Source of the DNA: Manihot esculenta
Taxonomy: Eukaryota; Streptophyta; Magnoliopsida; Malpighiales; Euphorbiaceae
Reading direction: 5' to 3'
DNA length: 64,000 nt
Assembly: GCF_001659605.2 (NCBI RefSeq)
Contig: NC_035162.2
Location: 29,268,153-29,332,152 of the forward strand
Shown here: piece by piece, positions 31,702-43,645 of the stretch
How positions within the stretch are numbered: the stretch's first letter is position 1
Layout: every line of letters begins with the position of its first letter
Program-made: the position numbers and the translations under genes
The notes under the pieces: model-generated
What the model was told of the DNA's origin: nothing
The model's database searches: none
What the model saw: the letters and a program-made list of their open reading frames with translations, nothing else

Positions 31702-34185
31702 AAGATGCCTTGTTTTAGTGGGACTAACTCCTGGATTATGGCCTTGTAATACTCGGCTAGACTCCGGCGTCGGAATTCCAACCTTTCGACGGAATCCCCA
31801 TTGGAATCCGGAATTCCTGAAGCTGGAACCTCCTTAGAAGGGTAAAATAAGGTTTTCATAAAATGAATTTGAATTTTCATTAAGGTTTTATGTTAAAAAG
31901 GAAAGAAAGTAGTTTTAAAGGAAAACCCCAGGTTCAGCCGCCGAAGGTAGTGCCGCCGCGGGACCTCCCCTTTCGGCCCCCGAAGGTGGTTTGTCCAGCC
32001 ATCTATAAGAGGCCTTCAGCCCGAAAATGAGAGAGTTTTCTCTCCATTTTCGGGCAGAGGTGAGTCCTTGCCCTTACTTTTATGGTTTTGTTGTTTTTCC
32101 TTCAAATCTCTTAGGAAATTCACGAGTTTCATTTTGTTTTTGAAGATTTGAGCTTGAATCCAAGTTTTTAAACCTTGGAGACCTCCGAAGACCATTTTAC
32201 CTCATCTCCAAGTTGGGGTTGCTGTCACCTTTAGATCTCCAAGTTGGGGTTGCTGTCACCTTTAGATCTCCAAGAGGTAAGTCTAAATCTTTGCTTTTCC
32301 TATGTTTTAAATAAGTTTTAAGAAGGGTTAAGGGGTTTTTATGCATGGAATGGTTAGATCTAAAGTTTTAGAGTTTGAGTTAGGTGATTAATGAATGTTT
32401 GCTCTTGTGTTGTTTTTGTTGTTGCTTGTTGGGGATTAGGCTAGTTTTTATGCCCCTTATGCATGATATATGAGTATGCATATTTTTGAGGAGTTGGGTC
32501 TGAGGATTGGAGTGTTTTGGTGGCTGTGTGCATAGGGCAGAATCGGGTTCTGCCTTGTTGGAGAACCCAGGTTCAGCCTTGCGCCGCCGAAGCAAGGTTC
32601 GGCCGCCGAACCTGCTTGTGGAGGTAGCCTTTTGGCCGCCTAACCTGCCCTCGAAAGCATGGACTTTCGGATCTGTGAAGGGGTTTAGGCTACCGAACCC
32701 GCCCCCAAAGTTTGCTGACTTTCGGATCTGTGTGGAGTTTAGGCCGTCGAGCATGCCCCTAAAAGTCCCTGACTTTTGGAATATGGCGCCAAAAGTCCCC
32801 TGCCCAGCCTTCTTCTGCCTGCTTTATATGTATGTTTTAGTTTGTTTTAGGGGGTTCTTGGGGAGTTGTTTAGAGTCATGTAATAGTTATGTTTGGTCCT
32901 TCATTTGAGTCCATCTTTGTAGGATCAGACCTGGGAGACCGTAGAGGCCTGCAATAAAATAACTGCGTCAGTGTTAAGCGAGTGTCAACCAAAGGTGAGT
33001 AGAACTGAACTAATCTATTATTTTAAAGTAATCAAACTTTTTAAGCATGTTCACGCATTACGAATATACATGTAATGCCATGTATATGTATTAGGTTATT
33101 TTGCATTAGAATTCACGAATATGATGCATTGCATAATTTATTGTTGATGTGGATGGATATTGGATGACCCACTAGCCCTTGAGTATGATATGATATGATA
33201 TGATATGATACGGAAGTTCAGGTGAGGCACATTCTATGCCCCTGGCAATATGTAAGAGAAAGTCCAGGTCGAGGCCCATTCTACGCCCCTGGCATTATGG
33301 ATATGTTATGTTTAAGAGGAAGTCTTGAGGAGCTCTGTCAAGGGCCGGACACTATTGGAATATGTAGAGGGTTACTGGTGACAAGTCCATCTTGATGTGT
33401 ATTGTTTGTGTGGTGACACATTTCACACGAGCATATGTTTATTAAACTATTTTTATATTCTACTCACTAGGCTCTTGTAGCTTATTCCTTTCCCCTAACC
33501 TCAGGTTTGCATGGTCAAGGATAGCTCGGGGAAGTCGGCATAGTTGCTGGTATAGCTTTTGTAATAGTATAGTGTGGACATGTAAATTTTAATGGATTAG
33601 AATTGTGCTTGGCCCTAGTTTTTATCTTTGTAATCCCTGTTAACATGATCCTTATGTAAAAGTTTTTAATTATGAGTTATGTTTGAACCAAGCTTGAGGC
33701 ATGTGATGTTTACCATACTAGAGCATTTGATGAGGGCTCTAGTATGGATTTTATGTTTTCAGTTTTGATACATGCACGGGTCGAGCCATGGTTCATGAAA
33801 TGTTTTAAGTTTTATTATAATGTATGATCATGTATGGGATTTTAGCAGGTACACAGGATGTATAGTAGGCTTGCTACGGGCTTCGGCGACCTTAAGTCGA
33901 TATGAACCCTAACGCTGGTAGCGGTCCAGTTTCCGGGTCGTTACAGGCCTGATGGATTCTCAACTTGTGGCTTGGCATAAAATGCATTATTTTATTGAGA
34001 CTAACACCTGAGTTATGGCTTGATGGATTTCTACCTTGTGGCCTGACATAAGATACTTTGTTTAGCGGGACTGACATTCAAATTGTGGCCTGATAGATAC
34101 CCAACTTGTGGCCTGGTATAAGATGCCTTGTTTTAGCAGGATTGACACCTGGATTATGGCCCGATGGATTCCCATCTTATAGCCT
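31650..34185 (+). repeat. 71-bp tandem array interrupted by a solo LTR
   Basis: Units of about 71 bp of the form GGCCTGATGGATTC...CACCTGGATTAT are present at about 31650-31744 and 33946-34185, four to five in all, diverged by 10-25 percent. The LTR at 31745-33945 sits inside one unit with TSD GGCCT. No ORF consistent with the unit length. Confidence 0.8.
31745..33945 (+). mobile_element. Solo chromovirus LTR (2201 bp)
   Basis: TGTAATACTCGGCTAGAC...GGGTCGTTACA with perfect TSD GGCCT (31740-31744, 33946-33950). TATA (TCTATAAGAGG) near 32003, a 31-bp tandem duplication beginning TCTCCAAGTTGGGG (32209-32270), CCGCC palindromes at 31935-31960 and 32570-32720, and a (GATAT)n stretch at 33186-33210. 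Same subfamily as copy G's LTR. Confidence 0.93.
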
Positions 34186-34830
34186 TGAACGCTCTTTAAT
34201 CTTTTTGAAGAAGGCAATCCTATCGTTCCTTGTCACTAAATAACACAATACGTGAAAAAATATGTCGTTAACTATTATTGATAAAATCTTCTCAGATTAC
34301 AGATATTTCAGGAATGGAGAATGATTTGGCCATCAAACCTAGCCGGCTTATAAGACCCTAGATGAATAACCTTCGAGACCCTTAATATTCCTTTGCAATT
34401 TTTTCCTAAACTACCAGACCCAGCATTACCTCCTGTTTCATTTGTTCTTTTAAGGACTAAGTCTTTTGCATTAAAGACATGACCTGACTCTACTGTTTGA
34501 ACATTCTGGACATCTTATTTGTATAAATCGCCATTCTGATTGTAGCATGCCTATGTAAAAACTTGGCTTGATCCGATTTGAACTGCGTTTCTACAGGGTT
34601 TATAGAGATTTTGGTGCGTTGGTTCTGGTTTTATGTGAGAATTAGCTTTCTTTAGCAAGATGATGGGCATCATTGCTTTCCTGAGGCTTTTTATGGAAGG
34701 TTTATAGCATTCCTGAGCTGACCTTGGTTACCTCGACTGACTACCAATCCTCCTAAAGCTAGCAGCTTAAGACACATAGCACCCATATTAATAACTATAC
34801 CATGACAATTTAGGATTGGGCAACCTAATA

Positions 34831-35016
34831 TCACAAACAATTTAGGATTGGGCAACCTAATATCACATTATATGCAAGCAGGATATCTACCACCATGAAC
34901 TCCGTATATAGCTCCCGCTTATGATTCTCATCACCCAACACAAGGGGGAGGTTGATAGTGTCCAATAATACCATGCTCTTATCTCCTAATCCCACTAGGA
35001 TAGGAGATTTTAGCAA
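34831..35016 (-). pseudogene. Tat-type protease region fragment
   Basis: GDKSMVLLDTINLPLVLG then FMVVDILLAYNVILGCP: the conserved block after the protease active site in Tat-lineage polyproteins (usual form VVD-x-PSAYNAILGRP). The catalytic Asp segment is not in this open stretch. Confidence 0.7.
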
Positions 35017-35538
35017 GGTTATTTTTATCCAAGCTCAATTTATTAAACATATCTAAGGTGAGGAGATTAACACAAGCACTTGCATCCAGTAAGACACGCC
35101 TCACCTCAATACCTATTTATATGGATGTTGACGACCAACGGGTCATTTTGAAAAAATCCTATCACCTTATCTGCAGGTCCGAACCTTACCTCCTATTTGG
35201 CCTATGGTTCCTACTCAACTCATAGGACGCCTTCTGTGATGCATTTATTTTTCCCCATATTGTCGCGGGGTCTTCCTGTAATTACATGAATAACCCCTAT
35301 AGGTTCACTGTCAGGGGTGGTTTCATAAGTTGTTATCTCGGGTTTGGGGCTCCTCTCTTCCCTAATTTTTCTAGCGAACTTTCAAAGTGTGTCGTCCCTT
35401 ATTAACCTCTCGATCTTGTCTTTCAGTTGTCGGCACTCCTCTATTGTATGTCCATGGTCTTCATGAAAACAGCAGTACTTGGTCCTATCTCACCTTTCGG
35501 CTCTCTCTAGATTGAGCTTGGAAGGCCATCTTACTTCT

Positions 35539-36682
35539 TTATCGTTCTTCCTGATCCATATTAGAATGTGTTCGTGAGTCATCCAATGGAGTATAATTCT
35601 TATACTTACTTTGGTCACTCCTTGTCCGAGAGACTGGGTAACTTCTATGGTCTCCTTCATATCCTCGCCCCTTTGGCTTTTGGTTTTGCTTTTGACTCAT
35701 CCTTTTATCTTCTCTCAATACTTGGACTTCGTCATTCAACCTGATGTACTTCTGAGATTTGTCCATTAGTTGTTGGTATGTAGCGGCTGGGTTCTTGATT
35801 AGGGAATCCATGAACTTGACGTTGTGTGTCCCTTTCTTCGTCGCTTCACATGCTATCTCATGATTTAATTCTTCCATCTACATGGCTTCTGCATTAAATC
35901 ATGAGTTAAAGCTCCTTAAAGACTCAGCCTCTCCTTGGCGGATCTTCCGCAAGTCAGAGAAGAGCCTTTTAGGAGGTATACAAGTAATAAACATGGATTT
36001 AAATAACATTTCAAATTGCATAAAGTTTTGAATAAAACCTGAGGTCAGATGTTGGTACCATTTTTTAGTAAAACCTATGAGTGTTGATGGAAACACTCGA
36101 CATAACACGAAATTGTTGACATCCTAAAGCAGCAAGGTCATCTTAAAGATTGCTAAATGACTTCTGGGATCTTCTCTTTCGTCATATTTGCCCAAGCTTG
36201 GCAGCTTGAACTTGGTTGAGAAAGTTTCTTCTAAGATCTTTTCTGATTCTAAGATCTTTTTTGATAGGGATGAGGCCTCATCCAGACTATAGTCCTCCTC
36301 CTGTTCCTTCTGGTAACTTTGGACAGCTTGTACTAGTTTATAGTCAATGTCTTTCGAAGCATCATCCGGTGACTCTTCTTCTTCGAACTTGGCCTTCCCT
36401 TTGGACTACGTCTAAATCACCTTTGTTTGAATCCTTGGGCTATCTATGGAGGCATCCTCCCTTTCTCTATGAGCCATGAATGATTCCTCTTCCTAAGCTT
36501 TGTATTTCTCGAGAGTAACCTGCAACCTTTTGATGTGTTGGAGCATTTGCTCATTGTTTAGATTTGTTAAGATCTTCTTTGTTTACCATACGAGGTGTGT
36601 TTTGTCCATTACCAGGAGTGGAAGAAATGATAGTGCACTTATTGATAGCAACTCTACCAGTAACTTGTGAATTATCGGCCAT
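35539..36682 (-). pseudogene. Tat-type gag, degenerate
   Basis: Probable start ATG at 36682 (MADNSQVTGRV). The central retrotransposon gag domain is at 36108-35899: CRVFPSTLIGFTKKWYQHL followed by IQNFMQFEMLFKSMF and IRQGEAESLRSF, the hallmark of Tat/Retand gag. It continues as EATKKG...MDSLIKNPAATYQQLMDK and LREDKR into a charged tail (35877-35539). Several frame changes separate the pieces. Downstream at about 35400-35470 the frame [19 protein letters not shown] is recognisable, as in Tat proteins. Confidence 0.75.
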
Positions 36683-36899
36683 TTTGAGAAAAGAGAGGTT
36701 TATTTTTAAGAGAAAGGGGGATAAGAGACTATGTTTTAATCCAAATGAACAGAGAGAATTCGATGGAATTTTTAGCAATGGAACCAAATGATATGGCCAA
36801 AATGAAACTGTGTTGTGATTGGTTAATCTGTAAGAAAGAGAAAGTGAGGTGGTTGGCACCTGTGGCAGCCATTCCGACGCTCAAGTTAGTAAATTGAAG

Positions 36900-38039
36900 A
36901 ATAGGGTGAGTATAAGGAATTGCTTAGAACTCAAGAATAGTTGTGCAAGAATTTCGTACCTTTGTCTCTGTGATTATTAGCTTTTATATTGTAAGGAGAT
37001 CGAGTTAATTATAGCATTTTCTGAAAATTCGGCAATGATCTAGTTGGCTAAATAATAAGAGATTTTGTCGGTTGATTGATTAGTGATTCTGTGATTATGG
37101 GCGTAACAGAGATCTACTAGATTGTATATGCTAATGGTAACTTTATGTAAAGACTCGACCTATTATGGAGAAGGTAAGTCTTGATGAAGAATCGGATGCT
37201 ACAGTGTCTAGGTCTTCCTTTCCACTGGCGGGACTGCGTATAGTCACTCAATCTTGTGGTGACAGCTCATGACTTACTTGGGGCGATTGTTGTATAACAT
37301 CAACAATTATGTTCTATGCATAGATAAATATAATTGACCGGACAATGAATATAAAACAATGTAATTTTTCCATATGATCTTTCTCTTAATTAGATGCTCT
37401 TAACTATAATCAATTTACTTTTTTAAGAATATCTCGTGAGATCGTATCATTCATGATCATTTGATAATTTCTTAAATAGCAAAAATTAAATTATGTCTCA
37501 AGTAACTGATTCGAGTCCTAAGTATATTAATATTATGGTTACCTATAGTCATTAGGACCTCACACAATTACAAGCAAAGATCATTGCTTATATTTCTAAA
37601 GAAGTCACATGAACATGTGGTATGAATCACATGCTATGATATTCTATCCATTCTTAACGGAGTGTATATCTCTATTCAAAATATTGTATAGATGATAATT
37701 TGAGTATACTTCTCAAATTTGAATTCTCTATTCTACTCATTTTTTTTATTAGAACTCTATTTGGCTAATAAGATAAAAAAAAATGTGACTTGTTCATTTA
37801 AGATTAATAATAATCTTTGTTTTTTTATTCTCAATACCTTCTTTGAGATGACAATTTATTTTATAAATTTTTGAACTTTCTATATTTTTATTCACAGATC
37901 AAAATAAAAAACTTATAATTACCTGATGTTTTATTATCTCATGTGATAATAAAACCATGTTGTGTGTGGAGGTATTTTCTATTTTTTTGACAAACTCATT
38001 TATAGTAAATTTCTCTCTTTTTTTCTGAAAGCAAAACTA
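36900..38039. other. AT-rich stretch without recognised gene
   Basis: 36900-37200 may be the outer part of the Tat relic's LTR. From 37200 to 38039 the sequence is very AT-rich (many T and A runs) with stop codons in all frames. I see no ORF, LTR end, tRNA or tandem repeat. Probably old intergenic or decayed repeat DNA. Confidence 0.5.
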
Positions 38040-38303
38040 TTGATTGTATTAATAAAATTCCATCAAACAAAGAGGGATATCATCCCAAACAGAGACGATT
38101 ATGCCTGATAGATTCTCTAGCCAAAATATGAGCAGCTAGAGTAGCATTACGACGAACTCATCTAAAAGAAATATCAGTTCTAGAGTCTAATAAAGATTTA
38201 CAATCATTCAAAATTAAACTCCTACATAAGATAATTTGGCAAAAATGCTCCTCAAGTGCCTGTCTAAACCCCTGCATAAGATAATTTGGCAAAAATACTC
38301 CTC
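38040..38303 (-). pseudogene. LINE RNase H-like 3' fragment
   Basis: The minus strand codes ...VRRNATLAAHILARESIRHNRLCLG...YPSLFDG, the C-terminal RNase H domain found in plant LINE polyproteins (usual form WVRRNAN-x-x-AH-x-LAR). Two stops replace Trp (TGA for TGG). A 33-bp piece (ATAAGATAATTTGGCAAAAA) occurs twice (about 38225-38257 and 38275-38303). Continues, after a solo LTR, with the endonuclease part at 39083. Confidence 0.68.
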
Positions 38304-39077
38304 TGTAACAGCCCGGAAACCGGTACCCTCTTTGTAACGGCCCAAACTGCTCGGCACTAGGATCCAGATCGGCTTAAGGCCGCCGGGACCCGTAGTAAGC
38401 CTGCTATGAACTCTGTGTACCTGTTAAACCATTAAAACATCACAACTAAACCTAGAAACATAACTCTACCCTTAACCTCTTAACCAGCTATTAGAAATCA
38501 TTAAAACAAGTATAAAGACTTCCCTTACCTCCTGAAATCAGAAGCTGGACAACCTGAACACCAAGCTATGCACCAACACCTCTTTTCCTTCACCAAAACA
38601 CCAAAACTCTCTTCTTTTATTTCAAAACGTTCTAAACACTTTACCACCCTCAAACCTGTGCATGAGTGATTAAAAGTGTATAGATGAGTCATGGGAGACG
38701 TGGCATAACCCTCTAGCCATGATCTGGAGGCAACAGCTGGCCAAACCACGGACCGAGGCGCATGCACAGCTTAGCCGACCACCCCAGCTTCGGCTGCCGA
38801 AACTGCATGCAAAACCATGCAACTTTCGGGGGCCGAACATAAACTTCGGGGGCCGAACATTGGGCACTTTCGGCGGCCGAACTTAACATTCGGGGGCCGA
38901 ACATGACAGAAACTCCTTTGGCCATTTCTCCCGAAAACTCAACTATTTCCTAATCAAACCGTGAAAATACTTTAAAACATTTTAGAAAACCTTCACTCTA
39001 CCCTCAGGAAACCTCTGACATCCTTGAATCCCACCGGACGGTAAGAATTCCGATGCCGGGTTTAGCCGGGTATTACA
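38304..39077 (-). mobile_element. Short solo chromovirus LTR (774 bp)
   Basis: Minus orientation, TGTAACAGCCCGG...GGGTATTACA, perfect TSD TCCTC (38299-38303, 39078-39082). It is about one third of the length of the other chromovirus LTRs: the minisatellite region and most of R/U5 are missing, while the TTCGGCGGCCGAA/TTCGGGGGCCGAA boxes (38790-38905) are kept. A second LTR-end-like TGTAACGGCCC starts 28 bp inside. Confidence 0.88.
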
Positions 39078-39082
39078 TCCTC

Positions 39083-39690
39083 ATTCTTTCTCATCTCTCA
39101 AGCATAAATCATTAAAGTCTCCTGAACAAAGCCACGGAAGAGATCTTCTATGAGATAAAGCTTGAATAAGGTTCCAAGACTGACGTTGTCGTTGCGATTC
39201 CGGAAACCCATAATAACTAGTAAACCTCCATTGAACAATACCTTTCGAAACAACCGAATCAATAAAATTTGAAGAAAAGCCAACCACAGAAACAGACCTA
39301 TAACTCTTCCACATTAATGAAAGGCCTCCTCCCAATCCTTGTTTATTGACTGAGAAACAACCATCAAAATGTAAAAAATTATGAAAAATTTCATACGAGA
39401 ATTAAGAGTTTTTGTTTCCATCAAAAATAAAATGTCCGGCTTGTAACTAGGAACCAAATCCTTCAATGCAATAACTGTTCGAAGATTGCTGCCATAAATC
39501 TGCCAAAGAGGTATGCATATTCTGAAAATTTATTGGATTGTATATGAGAAACATCCCTGCCATATAGAAGTCATAAGTGACGATCGAAATATCTCTGGAG
39601 CTCTTAATAGGGACAACAACATCTTCTTCTTCATCGATAGTCAATTGACGCATATCGTCTTCTATGGAGAAGGGGAAAAAAGAAGTTAGG
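39083..39690 (-). pseudogene. LINE 5' part: DUF4283-like ORF1 and endonuclease fragments
   Basis: From 39690 downward: MRQLTIDEEEDVVVPIK, then MAGMFLIYNPINFQNMHTSLADLW, the pattern of the DUF4283 domain at the start of plant L1-type proteins. A frameshift joins it near 39460 to endonuclease/exonuclease/phosphatase sequence: METKTLNS-like start, then WRFTSYYGFPE, SWNLIQALSH, PWLCSGDFNDL. The RT domain expected between this and the RNase H piece is absent. Confidence 0.75.
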
Positions 39691-39864
39691 TTTAAGAAAG
39701 AGGAAATGGCGAGAGCATTGAGCCACAAAGGGACCACAGAGGGAAACTTTGGATCAGTAATATTATTTATATTAAAATTCTCTTTAAATAGCAATAATAT
39801 TTATGAATCATACTATTGCAATAAAATATTAAAAAATGACAAGTTTAATATGAAAAATAAATTA
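39691..39864. other. LINE 5' flank
   Basis: AT-rich, no recognised feature. It ends at the TSD of copy F; after removal of F the flank continues as CATG into copy G's LTR at 51717. Confidence 0.5.
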
Positions 39865-39869
39865 ACTCC

Positions 39870-41986
39870 TGTAATACTCGGCTAGACCCCGGCATCGGAA
39901 TTCCTACTTTCCGGCATAATCTCCGTAGGAATCTGGAATTTCTCGGATGTCGGAGCCTTCTAGTAGGGTAAAATAAAGGTTTTCTAAAATGTTTTTATAT
40001 GTTTTTATGGTTTTAATAAGAAAGGAATTGAGTTTTGAAAGAAAAGACCAAAGAAGGAAAAAGCCAGGTTCGGCCGCCGAACCTCATGTTCGGCCACCGA
40101 ACATTGGCCTCTTGCGGAGGCACCTTTGGCCCCGAAGGTGGTCTGATCAGCCACCTATAAAAGGCCTCTTGTCCGAAAATGGGTGAGTTTTCTCTTTCTA
40201 ATTTCGGGCATAGGTGAGATTTCGCCCTTCCATGGTCGATTTGTTGTTTTCCTTCAATCCCTTCAAGTTTTAATGAGTTTTTACTTGGTTTTAAAGATTT
40301 TTGAGCTTAAGATCAAAGTTTTGAAGCATGGAGACCCCCGGAGCTCATTCCTCCACATCTCCAAGTTTGGGATCGCATCTCCTCTCGATCTTTAAGAGGT
40401 AAGTGTAGATCCTTCTCTTCTTTCACGTTTTAAGTAAGTTTTAAGAAGGGGTTAAGAGTTTTAATGCATGTTTAGAGTAGACCTAAAATATTAGGGTTTA
40501 TGTTAGTTCTATGCTCAAATGTATGCTATGTGATGTTTGTTGGGGTATATCTTAGTTTTATGCCCCTATATGCTTGAAAATATGTTTATGCATGCTTTTG
40601 TGTGTGTTGGTGTGCGTTGGGAGGTTTTGGAGTGGCTGGATGTGCATGAGAGGCTCGGGTTCTGCCCCTTGGGAGAGCCTAGGTTCGGCCGCCGAACCTG
40701 CCTGGAGGCAGCTTTAGGCCGCCTAAACTCGCCATCGAAAGTTTGGACTTTTGGCTCTGTAGGGGAGTTTCGGCCGCCGAACCTGCCGCCGAAGGTTGTG
40801 ACTTTCGGCTCTGGAAGGACTTTCGGCCGCCGAACCCTGCCCCCGAAAGTGCCTGACTTTCGGCTCTGGAGAGACCTTCGGCCGCCGAACCTGCCGCCGA
40901 AAGTCCCCTACCTAGCCTTCCTTTGCATGTTTTCAAGGCATGTTTTTATGTTGTTTTAGGGGGGTTTTTGGGGAGATGTTTAGAGTCATGCTAGAGTACG
41001 TTTGGTCCCTCATTTGAGTCCATCTGTGTAGGATCAGACCTGAGGAACCGAGGTGATCAGGAGTGAGACAGCTGCTTCAGAGTTAGTCCAGAGTCAGCCA
41101 GAGGTGAGTGGAACTAAACTAATCCATTATTTCAAGAAAGCAAATGTTTTAAGCATGTTCATGCATCATGATATATAATAGGTTGTTGGCATTAGAATTC
41201 ACGAATATAACGCATTGCATTATTCATTGTGGGTGTGGATGGACAACAGGACGACCCATTAGCCCTCTAGATATTATACTATGTAACAGAAGTCCTGAGG
41301 AGCCCCACCGAGGGCCAGGTACAGAGCTTATGTATGTAATAGAAGTCCCGAGGAGCTCCACTGAGGGCCGGGCACAGAGTAGAGGGATTTTTGGGTCAGT
41401 CCATCCGTGATGTGATTTACTTGTGATGTGATGCATTTCATGATGGCATATGTTTATTTAAATGTTTTTATAGTTCTGCTCACTGGGCTTTTGTAGCTCA
41501 CCCCTTTCCCCTAACCCCCAGGTTTGCAGGAGCACAGGTAGCTATGGAAAAGTCAGCAAGGTTATGGTATAGTCTATGTAATAGTCTAGTAGTGGACATG
41601 AAGTGTAAGAATGATGTAATGTAAAGAAATGTATTGAGGATTAGTATTGTGCTTAGCCCTAATGTTTATGGTTAATCCCTGTTGTACATGATCCTTATGA
41701 AAATATTTTAATGATGTTATATGTTGAACCAGGCTTGACATATGAGATGTTGACCCAACTGGAGCATTTGATGAGGGCTCCAGTAAGGGGTTTTATGTAT
41801 ACAGTTTAGTGCATGCACAGGTCAAGCTTGGTATATGTGAAAGTTTAAAGTTTTTATGCAAATGTATGATCATGTATGGGATTTTATCAGATGTACAGGA
41901 TGTATGTTAGGCTTGCTACGGGTCCCGGCGACCTTAAGTCGATCTGGATCCTAACGCCAGTAGCGGTCTGGTTTTGGGTCGTTACA
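39870..41986 (+). repeat. 5' LTR of copy F (2117 bp)
   Basis: TGTAATACTCGG...GGGTCGTTACA. Palindromes TTCGGCCGCCGAA at 40067-40110, then TATA TATAAAAGG at 40156. A second cluster of CGGCCGCCGAA boxes lies at 40683-40910, and two minisatellite units of the GAGGAGCYCCACYGAGGGCC kind at 41289-41390. CTCACTGGGCTTTTGTAGCTC near 41478 is shared by all chromovirus LTRs here. Confidence 0.94.
40156..40164 (+). promoter_or_regulatory. TATA box in copy F LTR
   Basis: TATAAAAGG in the context GCCACC-TATAAAAGG. Inverted CGG/CCG boxes stand 45-90 bp upstream, where enhancer elements are expected. The promoter role is inferred from motif and position. Confidence 0.7.
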
Positions 41987-41989
41987 TAG

Positions 41990-42002
41990 TGGTTTCAGAG
42001 CC
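41990..42002 (+). promoter_or_regulatory. Primer binding site of copy F
   Basis: TGGTTTCAGAGCC, three bases after the LTR; one mismatch to the iMet-type TGGTATCAGAGCC of copies A and G (TGGTATCAGAG). Confidence 0.88.
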
Positions 42003-42225
42003 CTAGGTTCATATGGTCAGACCTAGAGAGTGTCGGGCTCATAGATGTTATAGAAGGGCAAGCACAATAGGAAAAAATCATGTCCACTAGGATAGGATGT
42101 AGAGTCATGTCTTGATAATGATGTGAAATGCCATGATTATATACATGTGCATTGATGATATGTGTTCCCACATGAACCATATGATGCTAATGTTTATGTG
42201 TATGTGTTGTTCCTTAGAAAATAGA

Positions 42226-43645
42226 ATACGAGGCACTCGTCGATCTGCACGATTGACTGGAGTCCCACCAGAGAATGAGGGCATGGATGCCCGTCAACCT
42301 GCATTGCCAAGGGTAATGTCTAGTAGGTCTAGTAGGGAAGGGACATCAAGAGGCCCTAGAAGGTCTTTTGATGTGAACAGGAGGAGAATAGATCTGGGTA
42401 GAATGTCGGCTGATGTGAGGCAGGTAGAGGAGGATGATCAGAGAAGAGATGGTAGTCTGGGTATGAGTATGTCTGATGAGGGTATGGAAGAGTCTCAAGG
42501 AGGCACTCAGGCCTCGGGGTATGCTCACCCACCACAGTATCAACCCTTTCCATAGGGCCCAGGGTATCCGATGGGGGTACATCGGATTACTCTAGTTATA
42601 GTCCATATCCTACCTTCATGCCCTATCCTCCTTTTTACCCATCTTATCCCCAGTACCCTATGTACCCACCCTCACCCTTCTATCCAAATCCAGCAAACCC
42701 TAACCCAGGGAATGCTGCACCTCCTCCACCACCAGTAGCACCTGTAGCCCCTGAAATCCAAACACCTAGACCTAGCTCATCTGTGGGGAGTAAGGTAAAG
42801 ATGACAGATTACCTGAAGCTAGATGCCCCCAAATTCAAAATAGGGGATGATCCGTTTGAGTATCTCAAAACGGTAAAGATGATTACAGATGAGTTGGGAG
42901 CTAATGATAGTAGAGCCATTCAGATGGCGGGGTTCACTTTGAAGTGCAAGAAAGCAAGAGAATGGTTTAAGAACTATGTGGACCCAAGGTTGGAAAGCTT
43001 ATCTTGAGAGCAGTTTGCAAATGAGTTTGCAGGATGGGCTTTTCCTGACAGTTCCAGAGAGCTGAAAGTTGTGGAGTTTGAGCAGCTAAGGAAAACAGAG
43101 GAGATGAGCGTAGATGAGTACACAGACAGGTTTCTGGAGTTGCTGCAATATGTGGACCAGGCGTATGACACAGATCAAAAGAAAGTTAGGAGGTATACCA
43201 TGAGGCTTCACCCTAGGTATTACTCCTTAATTCTGGCAGCAGAGAGAGAGGATTTCAACACCATAGTGGATGCAGCACGGAAGATGGAGGCTAGTGCCAT
43301 TATACAGGGGATAGTGAAACAGCAGGTGGTACAGTCTTCGGGTTCCAAGACCCCAGGTTTAGAGAAGTTTGACCTCCCTTTTTGAGTGCAGCAACTTCGG
43401 GTAGCAAAAAGTGGGTCAGAGGCTCTAAAAAGCCAAAGAAGAATAAGTTCTGGAACCAGTTGAAGTCCGGTCTGGGTTTAGGTGCTGGCTCGAGCTCCGG
43501 ATCAGATGGTTCAGAATGCTTGAGGTGCGGTAAACCGCACAAGGGAGTCTGTCGGTTTGGGACATCAGCATGTTACAAATGTGGGCAGGAGGGACACATA
43601 GCACGGGAGTGTCCTAGAGCAGCTTTTATGGCACCGTCCCAGTAG
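42226..43645 (+). pseudogene. gag of copy F, broken, start codon lost
   Basis: Homologous start reads ATA at 42226 where copies A and G have ATG (RGTRRSARLTGVPPE follows). TAG at 42553 (copy G CAG) and a one-base loss near 42570 break the Pro/Tyr-rich linker. The gag domain runs 42790-43300 (KMTDYLKLDAPKFK, MAGFTLKCKKAREWFKNYV, FANEFAGWAFPDSSRELK) with TGA at 43005 for Trp. A frameshift lies near 43380, then two Cys/His motifs: CLRCGKPHKGVC and CYKCGQEGHIAREC (about 43518-43612). TAG at 43643 for Gln ends the region. It would form the particle and bind RNA if intact. Confidence 0.9.

Larger units (their letters stand above)
34186..36900 (-). mobile_element. Tat-type Ty3/gypsy relic: gag and protease region
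   Basis: Minus-strand remains of a non-chromovirus Ty3/gypsy element of the Tat branch. In order: a terminus-like segment around 36845-36890 with GAGCGTCGGAATGG, a gag start, gag core, CCHC-less histidine/cysteine region and protease. No RT or integrase remains in the window, and no intact ends or TSD were found. Heavily frameshifted, so old. Confidence 0.72.

Noticed and set aside
36216..36479. 87-codon plus-strand ORF in the Tat relic
   Set aside because: Opposite strand to the recognisable gag, no homology, probably a shadow frame.
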